Shown here piece by piece: positions 1 to 5,675 of a stretch of 6,784 bases of DNA. The stretch is from UBA6921 sp031363085. GTDB taxonomy: Bacteria; Pseudomonadota; Gammaproteobacteria; SG8-11. The position numbers and the translations under genes were made by a program. Each line of letters starts with the position of its first letter. Position 1 is the first letter of the stretch. Below the pieces are notes generated by a model. The model ran no database searches, was not told the origin of the DNA, and saw only the letters and a list, made by a program, of their open reading frames with translations. Location of the stretch: positions 1-6,784 of the forward strand of contig JANLTU010000056.1 in NCBI GenBank assembly GCA_031363085.1, given 5' to 3'.

Positions 1-60
1 ACAGGAGAATCGATGCGAAAAAACACAAAAACATTGACCGATCATGATCACGTCGATTAA
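1..60 (+). CDS. istB: IstB-like transposition helper ATPase, C-terminal tail (partial)
   Basis: Frame 1 is open from the first base to TAA at 58-60 and reads TGESMRKNTKTLTDHDHVD. The GESMRK element followed by a short variable tail matches my recollection of how IS21-family IstB proteins end (typically ...HRIxLxGESMRK...). IstB is the AAA+ helper ATPase that works with the IstA transposase to select target DNA. Only the tail is in the window, so the ATPase motifs cannot be checked. The AGGAGA at 3-8 before an ATG at 13 mimics a ribosome binding site but is better read as coding sequence (GGA GAA). The following repeats support an IS21-type end. The main doubt is the short length of the match. 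Confidence 0.7.
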   Translation, partial: TGESMRKNTKTLTDHDHVD

Positions 61-127
61 AAATCTCCCCACCAGCACCCAGCGCTGATCCGCATTGATC
101 ACGATCATAATAATCAGTGATCACGAT
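45..127 (+). repeat. Three TGATCACG direct repeats near the IS end
   Basis: TGATCACG occurs at 45-52, 96-103 and 118-125; the last two share ten bases, TGATCACGAT. Spacing between starts is 51 and 22 bases. Irregular spacing and the position beside the istB tail fit the multiple terminal repeats that IS21-type transposases bind, not a CRISPR array. Confidence 0.6.
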
Positions 128-159
128 GGCCAGAATACGCATTTGGGTGGGATCGCGCC

Positions 160-183
160 AAACCCGTCGAATTCGACGGGTTT
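160..183. repeat. Perfect 24-bp palindrome, first of a pair
   Basis: The left arm AAACCCGTCGAA is followed directly by its exact reverse complement, giving a 24-bp perfect dyad centred on GAATTC between 171 and 172. As RNA it could form a hairpin with a small AATT loop and a short U run on either strand. It lies 53 bp beyond the stop codon of the minus-strand hsdR relic. It could be a two-way terminator or an operator for a dimeric DNA-binding protein; the sequence alone does not decide. Confidence 0.8.
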
Positions 184-210
184 AAATATGGCGAATTCGC
201 CATATTCAAA
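181..210. repeat. Second palindrome (22-bp perfect core, 30 bp with one mismatch)
   Basis: The core 185-206 is a perfect dyad with arm AATATGGCGAA. The symmetry continues after one mismatch (184/207) through TTT/AAA to 181-210. Its centre lies exactly 24 bp from that of the first palindrome, and the two overlap at TTT 181-183. Both share the inner CGAATTCG but have different outer arms. It may act with its neighbour as a double operator or as tandem terminator stems for hsdR on the minus strand. Confidence 0.8.
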
Positions 211-1474
211 CTGATAAGTGGATGGATTTCATGACTCAAGGCGCGAACTGATTCAGGGACACGTAGTCCTTGATGTAATTGGGAATGAGCGTGCGGTACT
301 TCGGCGGTACGGCCTTGAAAGCCCGGCTGTCAAAAAAGGGATTGGTCGCCAGATCGGTGAAGTGCCTGCTCTCGATGATGTGGCGCACTTGGTCGCTGGT
401 GACGTAAGCCTTGAAGTAGTTCTTGATGGCTGGGATGGCCTCGGCGTCTGTCGGCTTAGTGTCGGCGATGAACTGGTCAAACTCTTCTTCCAGCAGTTCG
501 TCCTTGGACTTGAAGCGCGGGATGAGGCCGAAGATTTTCTCCAGGATTTCGCGCAGGGTCAGGCGCCGATCCACAGCGGCGGCTTTGCGCAACTTGTCGA
601 GGGTGTAGAACTCTTCGGGTTTGTCGAAGACCTCGCGGTTCACGTAGTCGATCACACGGTCCCACTGCCCGGACTCGACGGCTTGGGCAATGGTCTCGTC
701 TTCGCGCACCGTGTCTTCGAATCGCTCGAAGAACATGCGGTCGATCCTCATGCCCTCAGCCGTGATCTGCTCAACGCCCATCGACGCGATGATGTCGCCG
801 CCGAGGTGTTCGTAAGTGCCGCCCACAACGACCGGCCCGCTTCCGCCGCCCATGTCGTCGCTCCTGCTTGAAGGTCGGGGCAGTTTCAGTACTTCGTCGT
901 AGTTGAACTCTTCTTCGAAGTATTCGCAGTTGGCGAAGAAGTCGAAGAGTTTGTAGGCGGATTTTTGCGGTTGCGCCACGTCGTCCTTGCGGCTGTCGTC
1001 GAAGAGATCATCAAGGAAGTTGTGTTTGCGGGTGCCGCGCCCCTTGATCTGAATGAAGTCGGTCGGCGAGAAAATCGGGTGAAATAAACCAAGATTGAGA
1101 ATGTCCGGGCAGTCGTAGCCGGTGGTCATCATGCCCACGGTCACGCAGACACGCGCCTTGCTGGTTTTGTAAGCGGGTAGGAAGTTGGCCGAGCCAAGCA
1201 GATTGTTGTTGCTGAAGTTGATGGTGAACTGCTGCGCGTCGGGTATCTGCGAGGTGACCTGCACGGCGAAGTCGGACTGGTACTTGCCGGGGTACATGCG
1301 GTCGGCCATCTGGTTGAGTATCTGCGCCAGCTTGGCGGCGTGATTCTGGCTGACCGCGAAGATGATGGACTTGCCGATCTCGCCGCTGACTGGATCGCGC
1401 AGGGCATTTTCCAGAAAGGTTTTGCAGAAAAGCTGGTTGGTGGCGTCGGCAAAGAAGCGCTTTTCGAATTCGCG

Positions 1475-1477
1475 TTA
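1475..1477 (-). other. In-frame TAA stop inside the hsdR relic
   Basis: On the minus strand the text ...QQQTF AAG TAA CGC GAA TTC GAA AAG continues in the same frame on both sides (FK*REFEKRFFADATNQLF). The frame is shared with the long C-terminal piece ending at 236. The simplest origin is a CAA (Gln) to TAA transition, as the usual family text here is close to FKQREFEKRFF (from memory). Confidence 0.85.
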
Positions 1478-1862
1478 CTTGAAGGTTTGCTGCTGGTCTT
1501 CGCCGGCATCGTCGGCAAACGAGACGACGAAGCCCTCTTCGGAAAGCAGTGTGGTGGTGATCTCGGTGCGGGCATCGACGACAGTGGGATTGATGAGGAA
1601 GCCCTCCTTCACGCCATCGAGCAACGAGTAGCGGTAGGTGTCCAGTAATAATCGGCGCTCGGCTTCGCGCGGGTCGCGGGTGCCGGGTTTTGAACTATCG
1701 AACCGGCGCAGGTAGTCGCGCGGTGTGGCGGTGAGGCCGAGCTTGTAACCGATGAAGTAGTCGAACACGGCGCGGGCGTTGCCGCCGATGGAACGGTGCG
1801 CTTCATCGGAAATGACCAAATCGAAATCGGTGGGCGAGAACAGCCGCTGGTACTTGTTGTTG

Positions 1863-1865
1863 AAA
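1863..1865 (-). other. Single-base insertion frameshift before the DEAH box
   Basis: The upstream frame reads VVTTVQSLLF and then leaves the family sequence; the frame shifted by one base continues FNNKYQRLFSPTDFDLVISDEAH. Removing one T from the TTT run (AAA at 1863-1865 on the plus strand) restores the continuous SLLFNNKYQRLF. A homopolymer slip is likely; a sequencing error cannot be excluded from this text. Confidence 0.85.
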
Positions 1866-2299
1866 GAGCAGCGATTGCACTGTGGTGACGACAATTTCGG
1901 CGCGCTGCCAGTCATCACGATTTTCTTTGTAGATTACCGTCGCAAGGTCGGCGGACAGCAGCGCTGCAAAAGCCTTCTTGGCCTGATCCTCCAGTTCGAG
2001 ACGATCCACCAAAAACAGCACGCGGCTGGCATTGCCGGAACGCAGGAACAGTTTGACGGCGGCGGCAGTGAGGGTCTTGCCGGTGCCGGTCGCCATCTCG
2101 AACAGGAAGCGGTCTTTGCCATCCTTCACGGCCTGTTGTAGGGCATGAATGGCCTTCAATTGATAGGGCCGCAAGAAACGCAGTTTGTTGGCCTGGATGT
2201 AGCCGGGACGTTCTGCTTCGTTACGCCACGCTGCTTCAGATGAATAGTTCGGGCGCTGAGTCAGCACGATGTAGTCGTCGCTGACTTGGTCCTCAATGA

Positions 2300-2308
2300 G
2301 GCGAGGAT
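2300..2308 (-). other. Deletion junction removing the HsdR nuclease domain
   Basis: In one frame the protein runs ...GDNFEKASKGFI to about 2306. Immediately beyond, the frame ending at 1803 reads (P)RLIEDQVSDDYIVLTQRPN. In intact relatives these two segments are separated by roughly a hundred residues holding the D...ExK nuclease core (recollection of the family). No ExK-like motif remains, so DNA encoding the nuclease was lost here and the frame changed at the join. Confidence 0.7.
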
Positions 2309-2553
2309 GAAGCCCTTGCTGGCCTTCTCGAAGTTGTCGCCGAGGGCATCCAGTTCAGATGATTTAATAGTGACGCTGGGTTCGAGGCGAATGTTGGCGG
2401 GCTTGTTTCCGGCCGCAAAGAAACGCCAGCCCGCCGCTTCAAGCAGTTGGTTGATTTTGATGCGGGCGGTGGCTTCTTTACCGGACACGCGCGTTGGCTT
2501 CTCAGTACGAGTGGCGGGTGGTCAAGCGTTAACGCAGTGTGTTGCGTAAACAC

Positions 2554-2577
2554 CCGGCGGGCGGCGCTGCCCGCCGG
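2554..2577 (-). terminator. GC-rich hairpin, probable terminator of the lysine-rich mini-gene
   Basis: CCGGCGGGC (2554-2562) and GCCCGCCGG (2569-2577) form a perfect 9-bp stem around a 6-base loop. Read on the minus strand it lies 24 bases after the mini-gene stop and is followed by GTGTTT, a weak T tract. A smaller 5-bp stem (GTCCT/AGGAC, 2583-2597) precedes it. The stem is certain; intrinsic termination is an inference, weakened by the poor T run. Confidence 0.55.
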
Positions 2578-2600
2578 TTCATGTCCTGTGGAAGGACGGG

Positions 2601-2696
2601 TTACCCCTTCTTGGCTTTTTTCTCAGCGCGTTTTTCTTTCAGGGTTTTGGTTGGTGCTTTCTTGGTTTCTTTTTTCTTGTCTTCGCCTTTGCTCAT
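2601..2696 (-). CDS. Very small lysine-rich basic protein
   Basis: ATG at 2696-2694 to TAA at 2603-2601 encodes 31 residues, beginning MSKGEDKKKETKKAPTK and ending EKKAKKG. It holds 13 Lys and 1 Arg against 5 acidic residues (net about +9), has no cysteine or aromatic residue, and has no hydrophobic stretch, so it is cytosolic and probably disordered or helical when bound to a nucleic acid or ribosome. The start is firm: AAGGAG at 2711-2706 lies 9 bases upstream, and a near-consensus promoter sits further up. I recall similar short MSKG...KKK...KEK peptides annotated as hypothetical in other Proteobacteria, but I know no function. It is divergent from galU and followed by a hairpin, so it is probably a one-gene unit. 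It could be mistaken for low-complexity noise, but the complete set of expression signals argues for a real gene. Confidence 0.8.
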   Translation of the reverse strand: MSKGEDKKKETKKAPTKTLKEKRAEKKAKKG

Positions 2697-2705
2697 AAAA
2701 TTTTG

Positions 2706-2711
2706 CTCCTT
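2706..2711 (-). promoter_or_regulatory. Strong ribosome binding site of the mini-gene
   Basis: AAGGAG on the minus strand, 9 bases before ATG at 2696, is a near-perfect Shine-Dalgarno sequence. It is much stronger than anything before galU, cysM or rlmD in this window, and it settles the start of the 31-residue protein. Confidence 0.8.
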
Positions 2712-2744
2712 ATTTTGACGTTGTTGAAATACCCACGATGCGAA

Positions 2745-2773
2745 GTTCTACGTTTTGAGCGCGGCGCTGTCAA
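2745..2773 (-). promoter_or_regulatory. Sigma70 promoter for the lysine-rich mini-gene
   Basis: On the minus strand TTGACA (2773-2768), a perfect -35 box, is separated by exactly 17 bases from TAGAAC (2750-2745), a 4/6 match to the -10 box. Transcription would start near 2738, giving a leader of about 40 bases that contains the AAGGAG. It is the best promoter-like pair I found in the window. Confidence 0.65.
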
Positions 2774-2917
2774 ACACATTTTGCGTTCGACTTGAGGGAG
2801 CGTAGGCGTTGGGGTGCGCCGCATAAATGCACGTGTTGTGCGACAGCATTTGAAAGCACCCAGCGTTTGTAGGAACATACGCCCACTTTCACCTTGAGAA
2901 TTTATGGACGAAATCGA

Positions 2918-3826
2918 ATGACTAGGAAAATCACTAAGGCAGTCTTTCCCGTCGCGGGCATGGGAACACGGTTTTTGCCCGCCACCAAATCCAATCCCAA
3001 GGAGATGTTGCCCATTGTCGACAAGCCGCTGATTCAATACGCGGCGGAAGAGGCGGTGGCGGCCGGGTGCACTGAGCTGATCTTTGTCATCGGTCGCAAC
3101 AAGCGCGCGATTCCGGATCATTTCGACAAAGCCTATGAGCTTGAAGTCGAGTTGCAGCAGCGTGGCAAAACCAAATTGCTTGAACAGGTGCAGAACATTC
3201 TTCCTGCGCAGGTGACGTGTGTGTATCTGCGGCAGGCGGAAGCCTTGGGACTGGGTCACGCCGTAGGGTGCACCAAGCCTTTGATCGGCGACGAGCCATT
3301 TATTGTCATTTTGGCGGATGACCTGATCGATGCGCAGCCCAAGAACTGTCTTGAGCAGATGGTCGAGATTTACAACCGACATGCCTGCAGTGTGTTGGGC
3401 GTGGAAGAAATTCCGCGCGAAGATACCGACAAATACGGCATCGTCAGCGTCAAAGAGGTGCGCGGTCGTCAGGCGCAGATCGAAACCATTGTGGAAAAAC
3501 CGCACCCGAGCAAGGCGCCGTCCAATCTTGCCGTGGTCGGACGTTACATTCTCACGCCGCGTATTTTCGACTTGATCGAGACCCACGGGCGCGGCGCGGG
3601 CGGCGAGATTCAACTGACCGATGCCATTGAAAAACTGCTGGCCCACGAAACGGTCATGACGCATCGCTTTGAAGGTAAGCGTTATGACTGCGGCAGCAAG
3701 CTCGGTTATCTGCAAGCCACGGTCGAATACGCGCTCAAGCATCCGGAGTTGAAAGAATCCTTTCAACACTATCTACAATCGTATTGTTTGCCCGCGCTGG
3801 CACCAACGCAGGGCGGCAAAAAGTAA
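2918..3826 (+). CDS. galU: UTP-glucose-1-phosphate uridylyltransferase
   Basis: The enzyme makes UDP-glucose from UTP and glucose-1-phosphate in the cytoplasm, feeding polysaccharide, lipopolysaccharide and trehalose routes. From ATG 2918 it has 302 residues, the usual GalU length. The nucleotide-binding loop FPVAGMGTRFLPATK is at 10-24, followed by SNPKEMLPIVDKPLIQY (25-41). LGLGHAV is at 110-116, the metal-site ADDLID at 133-138, VEKP at 192-195, GEIQLTDAI at 229-237, and YDCGSKLGYL at 256-265. A TTG start at 2894 would add eight residues (MRIYGRNR), but MTRKITKAVFPVAG is the standard family start and GGACGA lies just upstream. The start ATG overlaps the stop of a five-codon ORF (2904-2921). 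The gene is followed 41 bases later by cysM on the same strand. Confidence 0.96.
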   Translation: MTRKITKAVFPVAGMGTRFLPATKSNPKEMLPIVDKPLIQYAAEEAVAAGCTELIFVIGRNKRAIPDHFDKAYELEVELQQRGKTKLLEQVQNILPAQVTCVYLRQAEALGLGHAVGCTKPLIGDEPFIVILADDLIDAQPKNCLEQMVEIYNRHACSVLGVEEIPREDTDKYGIVSVKEVRGRQAQIETIVEKPHPSKAPSNLAVVGRYILTPRIFDLIETHGRGAGGEIQLTDAIEKLLAHETVMTHRFEGKRYDCGSKLGYLQATVEYALKHPELKESFQHYLQSYCLPALAPTQGGKK

Positions 3827-3855
3827 GCGCCGTATCGCGGTGCTCGATCTCTGGT

Positions 3856-3870
3856 TACACTAGCGCCATG
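3856..3870 (+). promoter_or_regulatory. Extended -10 box adjoining the cysM start (probable leaderless promoter)
   Basis: TACACT at 3856-3861 (TATAAT-like, TANNNT) lies 6 bases before ATG at 3868, so transcription would begin at or next to the start codon. There is no Shine-Dalgarno sequence in the bases before the ATG, which fits a leaderless message. No clear -35 box was found, so the promoter is inferred from spacing and the absence of a ribosome binding site. Confidence 0.45.
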
Positions 3871-4758
3871 ACTTTCCCCACGATTGAATCCTGTGTCGGC
3901 AACACGCCGCTGGTGCGCTTGCAGCGCTTGCCCGGCGTCACCAGCAACACGTTGCTGGTCAAGCTCGAAGGCAATAATCCGGCCGGATCAGTCAAGGATC
4001 GCCCTGCGCTAAGCATGATCAAACATGCGGAGGCGCGCGGCGACATCCAACCCGGCGACACTTTGATTGAAGCGACCAGCGGCAACACCGGCATTGCGCT
4101 GGCGATGGTCGCGGCGATCAAGGGCTACCGCATGGTGTTGATCATGCCGGAAACCATGACGCTCGAACGGCGCGCGGCGATGGCGGCCTACGGCGCGCAG
4201 ATTATTTTGGTGACCAAGGCGCAGGGCATGGAAGGCGCGCGCGATCTGGCGCTGCAGATGCAGGCGGACGGCAAAGGTAAGGTGCTTGACCAATTTGCCA
4301 ATGCGGACAATCCGCGCGCGCACTACGAAAGCACCGGCCCGGAAATCTGGCGCGACACGCACGCGGGCATCACGCATTTTGTAAGCTCGATGGGTACCAC
4401 CGGCACCATCATGGGCACGGCGCAATTTCTGAAAGAGAAAAATCCGCAGGTGCAGATTATCGGCGTGCAACCTGCCGACGGCGCGTCGATTCCCGGCATT
4501 CGCCGCTGGCCGCCGGCCTACCTGCCAAAAATCTACGACGCCACACGCGTCGATACCATTTTGGAGGTCACGCAGGTTGAGGCGGAAAACACCACACGCG
4601 AACTGGCGGCACGCGAAGGTATTTTTGCCGGCATTTCCTCCGGCGGTGCGGTGGCGGCGGCGCTGCGTTTAGCGCAAACCCTGCAACACGCGGTGATCGT
4701 GGTGATCATTTGCGATCGCGGTGACCGTTATCTGTCCAGCAACGTATTTTCGGCATGA
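3868..4758 (+). CDS. cysM: Cysteine synthase B (O-acetylserine sulfhydrylase, CysM type)
   Basis: This PLP enzyme joins O-acetylserine with sulfide or thiosulfate to give cysteine or S-sulfocysteine, in the cytoplasm. The product has 296 residues, typical of CysM. Lys43 in GSVKDRP binds PLP; the substrate loop EATSGNTGIA is at 68-77; the phosphate-binding GTTGTIMG is at 176-183; GISSGGA at 255-261 supplies the serine at the PLP ring nitrogen. The IPGIRRWPPAYLP segment (208-220) is characteristic of CysM rather than CysK. An upstream in-frame extension to 3784 overlaps galU and lacks family similarity, so ATG 3868 is chosen, where the family sequence TIESCVGNTPLVRLQRLPG begins. The stop overlaps the next start as ATGA (4755-4758). 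Confidence 0.95.
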   Translation: MTFPTIESCVGNTPLVRLQRLPGVTSNTLLVKLEGNNPAGSVKDRPALSMIKHAEARGDIQPGDTLIEATSGNTGIALAMVAAIKGYRMVLIMPETMTLERRAAMAAYGAQIILVTKAQGMEGARDLALQMQADGKGKVLDQFANADNPRAHYESTGPEIWRDTHAGITHFVSSMGTTGTIMGTAQFLKEKNPQVQIIGVQPADGASIPGIRRWPPAYLPKIYDATRVDTILEVTQVEAENTTRELAAREGIFAGISSGGAVAAALRLAQTLQHAVIVVIICDRGDRYLSSNVFSA

Positions 4759-5531
4759 ATGTATTCGTCTTCGACATCGAAACGGTGCCGGATGTTGACG
4801 GCGGCCGCCGCCTGTTTGGCCTCGATGGTTTAAGCGACAAAGACGTGGCCAGCGCGATGTTCGCATTGCGTCGGCAACAAAGCGGTAACGAATTCTTGCG
4901 GTTGCATGTGCAGCGCGTGGTGGCGATTTCCGCCGTGTTGCGCACGGCGGATACGTTCAAGGTCTGGTCGCTGGGCACGCCGTCATCCAGTGAAGCGGAT
5001 TTGATTCAGCGTTTCTACGACGGTCTTGACAAATACACCCCCACGCTGGTGTCGTGGAACGGCGGTGGTTTCGACCTGCCGGTGCTGCACTATCGCGCGC
5101 TGCGGCATGCGATCAGCGCGCCGCGCTATTGGGACATGGGCGAAGACGACAACAGCTTTCGCTGGAACAACTACATCAGCCGCTATCATTTTCGTCACAC
5201 CGACCTCATGGACGTGTTGGCGATGTACAACCTGCGCACCGCCGCGCCGCTGGACGAGATCGCGATGTTGCTCGGCTTTCCCGGCAAAATGGGCATGAGC
5301 GGCGACAAGGTGTGGGATGCCTATCAGGAAGGGCGCCTCGCCGAGATTCGCAACTACTGCGAAACCGATGTGCTCAATACCTATCTGGTGTATTTGCGCT
5401 TTGAACTCATGCGCGGCCACCTGACGCGCGCGCAGCACGATCAGGAGTGTCAGGTGGTGCGCGATACGCTGGTGAAGTCGGAGCACCAACATCTGCGCGC
5501 ATTTCATGACGCGTGGCCAGAGGCAAGTTAA
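4755..5531 (+). CDS. Predicted 3'-5' exonuclease, PolB-like DEDDy family
   Basis: This 258-residue protein belongs to the family described as predicted 3'-5' exonucleases related to the exonuclease domain of DNA polymerase B. Exo I motif FDIET gives Asp7 and Glu9; Exo II WNGGGFDLPVL (101-111) gives Asp107; Exo III YCETDVLNTYLVY (201-213) gives Tyr201 and Asp205, the DEDDy pattern for two-metal hydrolysis. HTDLMD (148-153) and LGFPGKMGMSGDKVW (173-187) are also family-like. It has no polymerase domain and no signal peptide, so a cytosolic DNA or RNA trimming role is likely, but the substrate is unknown. Its ATG overlaps the cysM stop by four bases with no clear Shine-Dalgarno sequence, implying translational coupling to cysM. 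Confidence 0.88.
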   Translation: MNVFVFDIETVPDVDGGRRLFGLDGLSDKDVASAMFALRRQQSGNEFLRLHVQRVVAISAVLRTADTFKVWSLGTPSSSEADLIQRFYDGLDKYTPTLVSWNGGGFDLPVLHYRALRHAISAPRYWDMGEDDNSFRWNNYISRYHFRHTDLMDVLAMYNLRTAAPLDEIAMLLGFPGKMGMSGDKVWDAYQEGRLAEIRNYCETDVLNTYLVYLRFELMRGHLTRAQHDQECQVVRDTLVKSEHQHLRAFHDAWPEAS

Positions 5532-5562
5532 GTGAATTATCAAGACTGGCGACCATAGCGTA

Positions 5563-5627
5563 AGAGCGGCGCCCTCGCCGCGAGAGCGGCACAGTGCATC
5601 CCAGAAGCGCGCGCCGAGGGTGGCGCT
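5563..5627 (+). repeat. Imperfect inverted repeat enclosing a GNRA-loop hairpin
   Basis: An inner stem GCCGC-GAGA-GCGGC (5577-5590) has a perfect 5-bp helix and a GNRA tetraloop. An outer imperfect stem pairs 5565-5577 with 5615-5627 (one G-G mismatch, one G-U pair); G5577 could join either helix. AGAGCGGC is also directly repeated (5563-5570 and 5583-5590). It lies in the 144-base gap between the exonuclease and rlmD. No T run follows, so a simple intrinsic terminator is doubtful; a REP-like element or an RNA leader for rlmD are alternatives. Confidence 0.5.
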
Positions 5628-5650
5628 GTTACCAAGTACCCACCGCAACT

Positions 5651-5656
5651 TATAAG
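5651..5656 (+). promoter_or_regulatory. Possible -10 box upstream of rlmD
   Basis: TATAAG (5/6 match to TATAAT) lies 19 bases before the rlmD ATG. The hexamer 17 bases upstream (TGTTAC) is a poor -35, so this is a weak candidate. No clear Shine-Dalgarno sequence precedes the ATG. Confidence 0.3.
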
Positions 5657-5675
5657 AGCTTGTCATCACACCTTT

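Larger units (their letters stand above)
1..141 (+). mobile_element. End of an IS21-family insertion sequence (partial)
   Basis: After the istB-like stop at 60 there is a short non-coding stretch carrying copies of TGATCACG at 96-103 and 118-125, both extending to TGATCACGAT. A further copy at 45-52 lies inside the coding tail. IS21-family elements carry multiple short repeats near each terminus and end in CA; a CA at 140-141 in GAATACGCA is the most likely boundary. The other end of the element lies outside the window, so the inverted terminal repeat and target duplication cannot be tested. The boundary is inferred and could be off by some bases. Confidence 0.5.
236..2488 (-). pseudogene. 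hsdR: Type I restriction enzyme R subunit (EcoEI type), decayed
   Basis: HsdR is the ATP-driven translocase and nuclease subunit of type I restriction complexes. Reading from 2488 (GTG; an in-frame TGA lies just upstream), the N-terminus SGKEATARIKINQLLEAAGW is followed by a short segment ending in EKASKGFI near 2306. There the frame changes and the text jumps to IEDQVSDDYIVLTQRP, so the region that should hold the PD-(D/E)xK nuclease is absent. Helicase motifs follow: ATGTGKT (2073-2093), DEAH (1796-1807), TATP (1721-1732) and GRGTRKH (about 1022-1042), then an EcoEI_R_C-type C-terminus ending NQFAP. A single extra base near 1863-1865 shifts the frame within SLLFNNKYQRLF, and TAA at 1475-1477 interrupts FK*REFEKRFF. 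The join DTYRYSLLDG (about 1625-1645) also looks like a small in-frame loss compared with remembered homologues. A full-length R protein cannot be made. No hsdM or hsdS is adjacent. Confidence 0.92.
2697..2917. other. Divergent intergenic region, mini-gene to galU
   Basis: These 221 bases hold the mini-gene promoter on the minus strand. For galU on the plus strand I see only a weak candidate: TTGAAA at 2850-2855 with GAACAT at 2873-2878, 17 bases apart and 3/6 at -10. No convincing operator, riboswitch or terminator was recognised. Confidence 0.4.

Noticed and set aside
3..60. AGGAGA plus ATG opening a 15-codon leader peptide
   Set aside because: The frame is open through the window edge and its text (GESMRK) fits an IstB C-terminus, so the apparent ribosome binding site is coding sequence.
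45..127. Possible CRISPR-like direct repeats
   Set aside because: The units are only 8-10 bp with unequal spacing (51 and 22), far too short and irregular for a CRISPR array.
218..871. Plus-strand open frame of 217 codons
   Set aside because: It is antisense to the clear EcoEI-type C-terminal region of hsdR and shows no family features.
1855..1870. Programmed frameshift in hsdR
   Set aside because: No slippery heptamer or downstream structure was evident, and other lesions (nuclease loss, TAA) inactivate the gene anyway.
2693..3769. Long minus-strand open frame of 358 codons
   Set aside because: It lies antisense to galU, whose protein matches its family along the whole length; the antisense translation shows no recognisable domain.
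4009..4470. Minus-strand open frame of 153 codons inside cysM
   Set aside because: It is a shadow caused by high GC codon use in cysM; no start signals or domain.
4983..5669. Minus-strand open frame of 228 codons
   Set aside because: It is antisense to the DEDDy exonuclease, which has all catalytic motifs; the antisense product resembles no family I know.
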